A stretch of DNA of 64,000 nt, taken from Aricia agestis (Eukaryota > Arthropoda > Insecta > Lepidoptera > Lycaenidae). The notes under the pieces are model-generated. The model was not told the origin of the DNA. It saw only the letters and a list, made by a program, of their open reading frames with translations, and ran no database searches. The stretch's first letter is position 1; each line of letters opens with the position of its first letter. The position numbers and the translations under genes were made by a program. Location of the stretch: the NCBI RefSeq assembly GCF_905147365.1, contig NC_056412.1, positions 13,012,001 through 13,076,000 of the forward strand, written 5' to 3'. Positions 34,531 through 47,100 of this stretch are shown piece by piece.

Positions 34531-34660
34531 TGGGTTGCACCAACTAACTTTGACTTTAACCTTAACTATAACCGGAAAATTGACAGATGTCGTATGAGAA
34601 TATGGGGTGTTTGGACGCCATATTTAACTTTAACTATAACCACGCCTCTGGTGCAACCCA
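34531..34660. mobile_element. MITE with TGGGTTGCACCA ends
   Basis: Ends TGGGTTGCACCA and TGGTGCAACCCA. The interior 'TTTAACCTTAACTATAACC' is mirrored. A shorter relative of 10351-10718. Confidence 0.75.
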
Positions 34661-35879
34661 ACCTAAGCATTTTAGTTCCTTACCCGTGGAACGTCTCTGG
34701 ACGTGGGAAGAGGACGATGTGTTCCCGAGCATACTCTCTGTGGAATACGACATTTCCTTGGACTCCCACTAGCTGTAAGCACATTCATATAATAATAATC
34801 AGCTACTTCATATTATGATAATAATCACTTTTTACGACGACTTTTCCTGTTACCGTGTGTGACTTTTCTTCCAAAAGCTAGTGACATTTTTGTAATGTAA
34901 CTCAATATTTCACTGGATTTAAAAGCCGCCGCCGAAAACTACATATTAGTAGAAAGTAGAAAATAGTAATACTGCAGCACGGACGTAAAAAAAGTACGGA
35001 CGTAACCTTCTCTAATCACGAGTGAAGCCTAGTTATGGCCGCCCGTGTAGGACGTGTGCGTGATATGAGGGTTGCCATATAAATCATAAATTTGTAAAAT
35101 TTCCCTACTTTTTTTTGTAAACTCAGACAAGTTAAATGTTATTTTTTATACTTAAACATATTTTTATGTTTTTTCGCTTCAGAAATGTAAGCGGTTGTTA
35201 AAGATGTCATAATGAAAATATTATTTTTATGACACTATAGATAGAAAAAAAAACACATATTACGTACAGAGAAGTATATTATTTTCATAAGATTATTAGT
35301 AATTATGATTATGTACAAACATTTACAATAATAAAATTATTACTAGCTATTTGACCGAGCTTTGCTCGGTATTCGATAAAACACGAATAAAATGACATTT
35401 TCTAAAAATAATTCCTAGCTAGACAGATTTATCGCCCCCGAAACCTATATAAGAAACCTGTATACGAAAAGATATAAGATACTTAAGTCCCGTAACCCGT
35501 TTCATCAAACAATCAAATAATGTTAAATAAATAATGGCTTGTTAAATCAGTTAACGGCCTGTTAGAGCTATCGAGAGTTCTACCATGCGCTAACGTCAAA
35601 TCAAATCACCTAACATGGTGTTAAATTTATTGCTGATCTAGAGGTCCATTCAATATTTTCATTCCTACTAGGTCTCAATGACGCTCGGGTGACTGCACCA
35701 ATAGCACCTTCCCTCCCCTACTACTGAAGGAAATCTAAGACAACAATTTTATCTATGGACGCTTCACACCACGTCAGTCTGACCCCGTGCTAAGTACCTG
35801 AAGGACTTGTGTTACGGGTACCAGACAACGGAAATATATTTAATACTGTTATACTATACATATATTTAAGATTTTTATT

Positions 35880-36012
35880 ATATGATACACATATTTAATA
35901 CACACCCATGACCCAGGAACTTTGAAAACTTTTTGTTCCGTCGGCAGGATTCGAACCCGCGACCCCCGGCTTGAGCCACCGACAGCCCACCCACTGAGCC
36001 ACAGAGGTCGTC
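35880..36012 (-). mobile_element. tRNA-derived SINE
   Basis: Read on the minus strand it has an A-box-like TGGCTCAGTGGGTGGGC, a B box GGTTCGAATCC, then 'CGGAACAAAAAGTTTTCAAA' and an AT-rich tail. The tail is shared with the SINE in the tandem array at 28671-30190. The head does not fold as a functional tRNA gene here. Confidence 0.75.
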
Positions 36013-36096
36013 AAACAACAATTATATCCACTTTTGTAAATTAAGAAATTAATAGGGGTGTAGACTATTTTTAGGAAATATAATTATTTTACAGAT

Positions 36097-36254
36097 GTAC
36101 CATCAAGGAAGTTGATTCCTATGCAATTGACAGACCAACGTTATTTGGTCGAATACTTATGTCAATTCAATGTTAATTGTGATCTGTCGGCTGGGTTTGA
36201 CGTAACGCAACCAAACTACTTATCAACTTAGAGAATCAACTTCTCTGATAGTAC
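36097..36254. mobile_element. MITE (uninterrupted relative of 24883-25340)
   Basis: Ends GTACCATCAAGGAAGTTGATTC and GAATCAACTTCTCTGATAGTAC are imperfect inverted repeats. The middle matches the gene 2 intronic MITE over 'TGATCTGTCGGCTGGGTTTG'. Confidence 0.7.
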
Positions 36255-37282
36255 ATAAGTATTTTGTCACACCTAAAAATATGTATAAAAAATAAATACA
36301 CTCTTATTTCAATTTAAAAAATCACTTATTCAATATAAAAAATATTATAAAGTTATTAAGTAAAATATGTCCATTTTCGGTAATTCTATAATACAAACTC
36401 TCAAAAAAACAATAATTTGTATTAGATTTCGTTTACTGTCTACACCCCTATTATTGTATTCCTGCCTAATTACTGGTCAATAGTATGCTAAATACTTACA
36501 TGACACTAATAAAAGACAATAAAATTAATTATTTGATTATTTAAAAATAATTTAAAATTTTCCCCGGTTTGGGGAAAATTTCCCCACTTTGTTATGGACA
36601 TTACTGACCTGTTGAAGTTGAATTAATATTTACATTATTTTATCAAAATACTTTAAAAATATGTTATCTTACCTATGAAATATTATTCCTTGATGTTTTT
36701 TGTGTAAGGTTGTATTGTTCTTGCACCATTTTACAACACAAGATGGCATATTTATTTTTATTTATGATTGACAAAGACGTGTCACCGCGATGCAGTCTAA
36801 TTGCGTAATGGCGGTACGATCGGCTTATTACAGTGCGAGTGTTTGTGCAAGATGTGTACATATGATCGCCTGGGCTTATTAAGGGTGCTTCACCCATTTC
36901 TTAATGGCGATCCGTCCGTATTTTTTTTACGTCCGTGTACTGCAGTTTTAATTTAAAAAAATTAAGATCTTCCAAATACTTAAATATGTTAAGACACAGA
37001 CTATGATTTTGTCATGACTCATGATCATAGAGGAAAATAATACACGTGGTCATGATTTTGTTGACTTTGTCATTGACGGAACCCGGGAATATTTTAGCCA
37101 AAACCAAAACTAATGCAACCTACTTTGTTTAGTACGCTATGCTATACAAATGTAGACAGGCAGCAGCGTGTCAAGCCAAGTTCAAGTATAACAGAACTGG
37201 CGAGCAGCACCGTGTGTAATATTACACGAACCATTTGGGACTTTTGGCCCCCTCATAACTCATAAACTATTTAACATAAACG

Positions 37283-37437
37283 TGTCAAATTTGGCTCATA
37301 GAAGTGTATGTCTGTCTGTTAGCTTTTCACACCAAACTGCTTGTACCGATTGTTCTGAAATTTGGAATGGAGATATAGTTAGAGTCCCGGGAAAGGATGG
37401 TTACCGTGCGATGGATGAATTTGGGGCAATGGACTTG
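37283..37437 (+). repeat. Fragment of the 'CTGTCTG...GAGTCCCGGGAAAGGA' family
   Basis: Diverged copy with 'TGTCTGTCTGTTAGC', 'GAAATTTGGAATGGAGATA' and 'AGAGTCCCGGGAAAGGAT'. The rest of 36950-38163 has a decayed MITE relative (37660-37745) and otherwise nothing recognised. The gene 3 promoter should lie in its right part, but no core element can be named with confidence. Confidence 0.5.
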
Positions 37438-38163
37438 CAATTGGCATCTGTCTGTCTGTCTGACATTCTGAGTATTAAGTGTATTTTAATAGCTTCTTAA
37501 CTTTCGCACAATAAGTTGTACCGTAGAGTTAATAGTTGGAAATACACTTGTGCAGTTACACCGCATTATTCCAATGCCTCATGATGGCAGCTGCATATTC
37601 CATTCGCTTGGATTTTCTTTGTTTAATTCGACTGATACTCAACAAGCCTTAGGGGCTGCTGCTCCACTTACTGATAAGTGTGGGATAGGCTATCCATAAC
37701 TTATCTCACAGATGAAGTATGGAGCATCTGTCAGATAAGTTGAGGAGCTAGCGAACAAAACCGGACAAGTCCACCAGAGTGCGAAAGTATAATTTAATTG
37801 TCTTCTCTTGACCCATCTGCGTCAATCCTTGTTAATATTTTCAGTCAAAACTGGTTAAAAAGGCTTTAAAAAGTCAATTTTCAAACAAAACCGGATAAGT
37901 TCAATTATTGCTATCGTAGTTAATATTATCCTCTTTGATTGCACTATCATATAATTGACCATGGTCGGTAGTCGGCACTGCAAAAGTTTTTTTTTACAAC
38001 TGGCTGGTAACAGATAAATTAACATTTTAATAAAATATTAACAAAAATAGGACCTGTCATTTGATATTTGTCATTTTTTTCGAAAATCAAGATCACACCA
38101 AAATTGTATCGTTGACTAACTAAATTAAAATTATATTTTCGAGCTAAATTTAAGTTTCATATT

Positions 38164-41100
38164 ATGGCTAGTGTAAAGCCGTCAAATGAAAAACCAGGTA
38201 AGTCTCTTTCATTTTACATTCTCACTAGAGCCTCCGTTATGACTTATGAGACTGGTAATCAAATGCCCATACATTTGTCCATGCGGCAGAGAATTTGGCG
38301 CCCCTAGAGGATGGCGCCCGTGTGCATTGCACACATTGCACATATTATGGTAGCGGGGGCCCTGGCGCGCATGCTAGGTGTATCTTTTTAAATATGAAAA
38401 AAAAACTGGATACTTACAAGGGTCTCCTTGTAAGTATTTTTTTATGTTTATTACTTTATCATTATCATTATAATATCCAGTTTTTTTTCATATTTAAAAA
38501 GATACACCTAGTCCTAGCCTGCGCGCCAGGGCCCCCGCTACCATAATATGTGCAATGTGTGCAATGCACACGGGTGCCATCCTCTAGGGGCGCCAAATTG
38601 TCATCTTTAGGGGCGCCAAAACCAAGGTCCCAAAAAATTTCCCTTAAGGGGCGCCAAAATCCTTTTTTTGCACACAGGCGCCAGTAGCCCTTACGGGGGC
38701 CCTGGTGCGCGCAACTTCAATATCTTTTGGCGAAACTTGAGGGGGCAATGTGCAAATGAGTACCAATACCATACAATAGCTACCAGTAGCGACTAGCATG
38801 TGCTCATGCCAAAGAGAATATTATAATCACTACGTTTTGCTAATGCGCGCGCACCCGTCCCACTTACCCAAGAGACAGAGACTGCGCATTTCTCCTCCAT
38901 TTTCAATGAGTGATCCTAAAGTAGTGCACAGTCGGGCCTGTTATAGCTAAGCTGCACGAGCAATCGCATTTTTACATGACTTGTACTAATCATTATTTCA
39001 CCTTTTCCTTGTCTAGGTCCTCGCCTGGTCCCTCGGCCGACCACCGCGAGCGCCGCCCGCGCCGCCCGCAATGCTCATCGCATGCCGGCAGCCACCCCGC
39101 GGCAGTCGCCCATACGACCAGCTGCCGTCACACCTGTCGCTGTGGTATATTACCTTAATTATTAAAAAAAAACCATACTAATATAATATTATAAATGCGA
39201 AAGTTTGTCTGTCTGTCTGTTACCTCTTCACGCCCAAACCGCTGAACCAATTTTGTTGAAATTTGGTATGGAGAATGGAGATACTTTGAGTCCCGGGAAA
39301 AGACATAGGATCCTTTTTATCTCAGAAAAAATGTACGGTTCCCGCGCGATTATCGAATATTGGCGCAACGAGTTGCGAGCGTCATCTAGTTATTTATAAA
39401 ATGTTGCCAGTTAAGTACAAAGACAGAGGGAGACAAGACAGCCCCCGAAACGGTTGGACCAATTTTGTTATGTGCTTTTAATATACGTTTTGTTGTGTGC
39501 TTATAATTTTTCGTTCCCAAAGAATCTTGTAGCTGTAGAGATAGCGATAATCCCATAGATAATCCTGAAAACTTTTGATTCCAGGTAGAAGTTAAGAAAG
39601 AAGTGGTAGTAAATGATACAGAGAAACATCATGATCAAGAGGCAGCTGAGGTATCCTATTTAACAAAACTTTTTGGTGACTTATGATCACAACTCACGAC
39701 ACACATAATAATATAACTCGGATCAGGACCGTATCTTTTTGCGGTCAAGCCACAGAATATATAGTACCAAGTCAAGCGTCAACCTTGTTCCTAGCGTCAA
39801 TACGGCTAGGCGACACATCGCCACAGACATCGCTTACGAGTTACAACTCTCCAATAGCCGTAACATGGCCACAGTAGAAATGCGAAAGTATAGAAACTCT
39901 GTGGAGACTGGAGATAAACTAAGGTACCGTTCCGATCTTTACCGCGGCTAACCGCGAGCGACAAACATTTTTCTATACTTTCGCATTTCTACTGTGGCCA
40001 TGCTAGGGCTGCAAGTGTTGGATGACGATTGAACCTAATAGGGAGTTTCATAAAAAGAATACTGACGGCTCGAGGAGAATAAATACGATTCGTTTCCGAG
40101 ATAATATCATGTGCGCTATACGGCCTAGGGATAAGGGATTTGCCATGTAATTTGAATTGAATTGAAATTTCGAATAATTATGTAACATTACTTGAACGAA
40201 CTACTGCCACTACAATCATTGCAATCTTTCTATCATCAGTAATATAAAAAAATATATATTATCTCTCCACAGCTGCAGCAACCACAGCGCCTGAATATCG
40301 ATGGTGATCTGCAAAATGTGTATTGCACAAAACAAAACGAATTCCATCAATTGAAGAAGGAATTAGACCTAAAACAAGTATGTTACTAACTTAGAGCTAC
40401 ATATTAACATAATATTATGTTAGTTGATAAAATACTAACGGCTCTCCAATTTTAGCAATCAGTACTACAAGTATTCGATACGTTAAGACGCTTACAAGAG
40501 CGTATGCAGGAAGACGGGATTCAAGTACGAGAAAGCGTTTCTCAAGAATTAATAATATTTAATGTCGGTGATTGGACCACACAGGAAATTTCACAGATGT
40601 GCAGAGACGCAGAGGGCTCTGCCGGGGATCGAGCTCAAATGTTCAATAAAGTTAATCCAATTGGTATGAAACTTAATCTGATTAATACTGTTTATGATGA
40701 TATCAAATAAGCTTTAACCCATCAATCCCCAATATGCCGCATAACAATTGCGTAAAATATGTCGTCTGCGATACCCACGATGGAGGTGCTACCAAATTAT
40801 GACAAAAATCTACTCGTTCGACACAAAGAGTCAATTTAGCCTTAAATTGATATGAATTTTCCACAGAAACCTATGTAATAAACAGTACTTGCAACCTTTT
40901 TAATCTGGCAACATACTTTTGTAGACGATGCCACGATAGCAGCACTAGAGACGGAAGCGAGGAAGGTTCCCGAATATTTTGCAGAACTGTGCTTCAAAGC
41001 GTTCACAGTGCGTCAAGAAGTCATAGATTGGATGAAAGATCTCGCTGAAAAAAACGTACGTCAAAAGTTTAAAGCAAAACTAAATTTTTAAAGTCATAGC

Positions 41101-44100
41101 TGTTATCTGATAAGGTGTTCATATATAAACAATAACTTTAATTATATTATATAGGAAATTCCAAGTGATGTTGTAAAGGAACGCATAAGTCAGTACAACC
41201 TCGAGGGACTCCGTCTGTATGAGATTTTGGAGAAAACTAAGACCGAGTCGAAAAATACAATGGACTCGTTCACTTCGTTGACCAAGTACGATTTTTATTA
41301 GTAGATTCTGTTTTGACCTTTTATTTGTAGAACTAGGAACATAATACATTTTGAAAATTTCAATTTTTAGACAATTTTGTCAAGACAGATCAACCTTGAT
41401 AAGGGTAGAAGAATCACTAGTCCGTGAACTCGCCCGACTAAAACAAGCTCAGGAACCTACTGAAGTTGCGCATGCGATTGAGGTTTGATACAAACAAATA
41501 AAAAATAAAGGTTACACGATTGAGGTAGGATGTATCATCCTACTCGTATATTAAGTTTAATCATCTTCTTTATTGTACTGGCGGAAGTGGTCCTAACAAA
41601 AACAGTTTAAATAATGAATTTAAGTTTATCAACGACGACAATAATCTTCCTATGCAAAATTCTAGAAATAAAAATCTTAGTGATGTTAATGCAAGAAGCG
41701 TTTTAGGAAGCTCGTCAAGAGCTAGAAAAAGAGAGAACTGCAAAATCACAGTTAAAAGAAAAACTAGCGACTACCGAGACGCAGCTGCGGTACGCGCGGA
41801 CACGAGTCACTCAAATGGACAAACAGCTGAAGGAAGCAGAAGCTAGCATAGCCAGTTTGACTGCAACCGTCAAATCTTTAGAAGATAAGGTTTTTAATTT
41901 CTTATCAATTTATTGACTTGGAGAATAAAAAAAGCTTGTTTTTAGTTTTTAAACGAAACTTAAACTATTTTAGAGTCGCCAAAAAGAAATAAGTTTAGAA
42001 GCGAGAGCACGAAAGTTAAAAGAATCGCTTAAGACGGGAGAGGTGACGAGCAGCCAACTATTACAGCAAAAGAATGGACTACAAACAGAGTGCGTTGTTG
42101 TATAAAAAAAAAACTATTTTCGCTATTTAGTAACGTCAAACGTTCTTGACTTCAAACTTTAGTAACAATAACAATATAATGTATTTTAAAAGGTTACACG
42201 AATTAAAAGAAAACCTGAAAATAAAAGAAAATCAATATAAATCGCGAATCGAGGAACTAAATGAAAAATTTGAGAAGGCGATGGCTTCACTTGAACACGA
42301 GCAGGAGCTTTTACAGAGAGAAAGAAATGTAAAAGACAAATTAGCAGCAGAATTAAATATGAGTCAAAACGTGATTGAAGAACTTCAAAACAAAATTTGT
42401 GATCTAGAAAGTAAACATAACATAGGTAATGAGTATTATTAATATAATGTTATTAAAATTTAAATAATGTAATAAAATAAATAGGTACATAATTAGTTTT
42501 TAAACCGCCTTTATACATAAATATGTGCATATTTTGTTTCAGATTTACCTACAGAACGAGAAATGGATCTGTTTTCTGAACTTAGTGCAGTTAAAGAAAC
42601 TCTTCGCATTGCTGAAGACGAGATCTTAGCTTGTAAAAATGAGAAAATACGGTTCTTGGAAAGACTGACAAAGGAAACGGTATGTGCACGCTGCATAGGT
42701 CCCAAAGCAATAGTTATAATTAATATGACCATTGACCTATGTTTTACAAATAAAAATAATTGAAGAAGAGAGTGGTAATGCATTATCAGAGATTTATAAA
42801 ACAGTTAGTAAAATGGGGCATCGAAATATTGACGGAGCTCTCTTACAGGATTCAGATGACAAAATTGGTGCGCAACAAAAACTGGCTGCAGAATTGATGA
42901 GCAAGGAGGAAATAATTAGCAATATGCAGATTCAGATAAGAGAGTTGATAAAAAACGTTAAACTAAAGTGAGTATGGGTATATTGATACTTGATTGTTTT
43001 AAATTTGAACTTCATCTTAAATCGACATATCAATCTGTCGCTACTATTTCTAGCGAAAAGAAGGTGGCCCAGTATGCACAATACGTGCATGAATTACATA
43101 GTCGTGCTGCTGTCAATTCTCCAGAATCGCCTGACACAAACGCATATCAAGATATACAAAATGAGGTAGGTACACATTATTATAGTAATTATCGTTTATT
43201 TGTCTATCGAATGCTTCCTGCATTTTGGTTGCGTGGTAAATCATTAATAATATAACGATAGTACGTACTAAGTAGTATTAAAGCCTGACCACAGAAATAA
43301 AAAACCTGTGCTGAGGGCGCTAAATGAACTATGATTATGGCAACATCTAGTACAGTCATACACTTATGAATTGGCTAGTGAACAATTTTAGCTAGTGTTT
43401 AATTTAATAATATAAACTAAATATTTTAATATAAACTATTGCAGAAATCATTTTACACAAGCATAGCACTTAAATGTAAGTATAGTTTTAAAGAATCACG
43501 AAATAAACTTCCTTAAAACTATAGGCATTAGACAGTTTTAAAAAATACTACTTTATAATTTCTATATTCGCTTTTATTTAAGTTATTCATCAAACTCAGA
43601 ATCTAAATATTCAACAGATTCATATTATAATACTTCATGAGCTTCAGATTGTAGTGGTTCAATGTCATAATATCTCATCTCTGACTCATTCTTCTTTCAT
43701 TATTCTTAGGTGTAGAAAATAAAACTGAGGTCTGACCTTCTCTTCGTATTTTCATTACAGACGATCAATATACACCTAAAAACAGAATTTTTAAATTAAA
43801 TTAGTCACAAATTAGCCAATTCAAATTGTACACACTATATGAGGTACCTACCAGTCATGTTGACAACAAAGTCCGTGATGTTGTTTAGAGGAATAGAGTC
43901 GATCCCTTCAGACCTTCTTTCCGACAAGTAATTATTCATATTAGAAATAACTTTTTATAACTGGCTTTTAATAGTTTTCGGCACTTTAACGCATAAATAA
44001 CTCACTTGCCCAAGAAATATAATACGCACAATCGAGAACACACTTTGACAGATGACAATTATGATATCTCATAAAGATTGTTGCCAGTTGAAGAAATTAG

Positions 44101-47100
44101 TTCCAATAGATTTCCGCAATATGGCGGGGGGATATAATATATACAAAATAAAAAATTTTGTTGGTCGGGCCTTACATAATATATCCTTTAGGCCCTAACG
44201 TAAAGTGTCTCCATAATACTCATAATAGGCTAGATGACTATTTTTTTTCTTATTGGTAATTGAAAGACCCTTAAAAAAAAAAACATCGCTGAAAGAATGA
44301 CTCTGATAGCTTAAAAATTCACCAAGATATGACAATTCAAACATCTCATAAAATAGACCTGCCCGAAATGATCCATACAAAGTGCTACGAAAGACTGACG
44401 TCACTCTTTCGTAGTTTGTATGCATCGGGAGACAACTTTGTTCGATAGGTATATCAAATATTGCGTTTATGAAAGTGGTTTCATAACAAAAGTTGCTTTT
44501 AATTGCATAAGTTATCGATTGGTATACAAATATTAAGAAATTTAATTGAAAAATAAAATCGTCTTGATTATCTAACTTTGAAGGCGCATAGCAAAAAAAA
44601 AAAAAAATGCTATCGAGCTGTAATTTTGGGAACACTTATTTTTCACCGTGATTTCTTTATTTTATTAACAAAATTCGCTAATCTTTGACCTTGTCATCAT
44701 CCCTATTATTATGTACTTATCAATTAAAACATATCTCATTAAGTATAATATATTTCTGAATAAGGTTATGGATCTGAAAATGCATCTCCTTGAAGTTTCA
44801 ACCCGAAACGAAGAATTGTTAGAAAGGCTGACGGAGAAAGATCAGCTGTTGCAGCAGCAAGAAAAAACAGCACGCGCTCAAGCGAAAGTTATAAAGGTTG
44901 CTCGTTTCACATTGTTGTAAAAAATAATATTAATAATAATAAATATGTATAGCTGGTGCCTTACTCTGGTGACTAGAGAATAAAAATTGTGGGCCTTAAG
45001 ACTAGATCTAGTCTTAAGGCCCACAATTATTTATTTATTAAGTAGATGAAATTATCAACAACGGCGCGTTCAGACGTGCGTGATTTCGTCGAAAACACGA
45101 AAGTTTGAACACCCTCTTAGGCTTATTAATAAAGTAATATTATCTAGTTTTTACTTACACTTACACTATTATAATTTATATTCTGTGACTTTACGTAAAA
45201 TATTATAATACAGGTACTAAAAAATAAGGAAACTGAGCAGAGTAGCAAGCTGGTAGCTTTGCAACAGGACCTCGAGCGCAGAATGAAAATCGTTGATAAT
45301 GTTAGTTAAGCACTTAAATTATATTTATAATATGTAGTTTTTTATTATAATAATATATAGATATGTGCTTCAATAGTAATATCGAAGGCCCCTAGCTCCC
45401 ATCCCAGCACTCTAAAGAGGCCAGATGGTACTTATACTAAAACAGCGGAAGAAACGCTAAGATTACTAGCCGACGTACACTTCCCCAACAGTATCCATCT
45501 CGAAAGTAACGAAGCATTCTCCCATACGACTATTAAAACCAGACCATCGTCTGACGACTGGAGAAGAGCTTCTACGATCTTCAAGCCTGACCGAGTCAAA
45601 TGGGCAATTGACAGCTTCAATCCTTACAAGACCGGCGGCGAGGATAACATATTTCCGGCCCTCCTCCAACAGGGCAAGGACATTATCCTCCCAGTGCTAC
45701 TGAAAATATTCAGAGCAAGTTTCGCGTAGTCTACATCCCATTGGCATGGACAAAGGTAAAGGTGTCCTACATACCAAAGAGTGGGGACAGAGATAAGGCT
45801 TTACCGAAGTCCTACAGACCAATCAGCCTCACCGCTTTCATGCTCAAAACGATGGAGAAGATGGTCAACCTACACATAAGGGACACCTATCTCACTAAAA
45901 AGCCTTTGCATGAAAGACAACATGGCAACCTACCAAAAAGGCAAATCTACTGAAACGGCTCTATTGGACCTAGTAGATCGCATTGATAGAGCAATTGAAG
46001 ATAAAGAGATTGCGCTCTGTGTCTTTCTAGACATTGAAGGTGCATTCGACAAAACTTCAACCAGCTCTATCACAAATAGCCTGGCTTTGAGGGACATGGA
46101 TCCAACTACTGTACAGTGGATCAAAGCCACGCTCGACAATAGGGTAGCCTCATCGACCATCATGGACCTGACACTCTTAATCAGGCTGACGCAAGGCTGC
46201 CCTCAAGGAGGTGTGTTGTCACCTGTGGAATGGTCCCTGGTAGTGGACGACCTACTAAGGGAACTGAACCTCAGAAGATATTACGCTCAAGGGTACGCTC
46301 ACGACCTGACGATTCTAGTGGTGGGCAAATGCGCATCAGTGGTTGCTGGGTTAATGCAGTCAGCACTAAGAGTCGTCGAGGATTGGTGCCGAAGGGTCAA
46401 GCTAACAATAAACGCTGATAAGACGGTCTTGATACCATTCACCAAAAAGAGGAAGTTGGAGAGACTAAGACGCAAACTTAATAGTTTTCCCGAAGAGTGT
46501 TGGGGACACTCTTCGGAAAAACTGTTAAGTTTGCGAGTGAAGTCAAATATTTAGGAGTAATCTTAGACAAAGGACTCACTTGGAATAAGCACATCGAGTA
46601 TATTACGAAAAAAGCTAGATGTGCTCTGGGTTCCTGTTGGAAGCTTGTCAGCTCTAAATGGGGTATTCGGCCGAAGGCAATGCTATGGATTTATACAGCC
46701 ATAGTGAGACCGATTACCACATATGGCTGCGTAGTGTGGCAAAAAAAAGCTGCGTATAAATATAGTTTGGTTCACGTATGGATCAAGGAAAGACAACCGT
46801 GCGGGAGCCGGATTCTACGGAGGCAGGCCCCCAAGAGGCAAACATGCCAGTTTGGGGGAGTTTGCGACCGTGTTTCAGGCTGAGGTCTTCGCAATCATCG
46901 GTTGCTTACTAGAAAGCTTAGAGATGGCACTAGTTAACAAAAATATTTTTATCTTCTCTGATAGTCAAGCTGCACTTAAAGCACTGACTGCTGCAGAAGT
47001 TTCGTCAAAATTGGTTCTGGAATGCATTGAGACGTTGAACATGCTAGGAAAGGACAACAAAATACGCCTAGTATGGGTCCCGGGCCACAGTAACGTAACG

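Larger units (their letters stand above)
34971..36946. mobile_element. ~2 kb element with ACTGCAG inverted ends
   Basis: Left end ACTGCAGCACGGACGTAAAA, right end with the complement (TTTTACGTCCGTGTACTGCAGT). The interior has no transposase frame and contains a tRNA-type SINE (35880-36012), a MITE (36097-36254) and part of the 'GCTCGGTATTCG' family (35345-35450). No clear target duplication, so the call is tentative. Confidence 0.45.
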
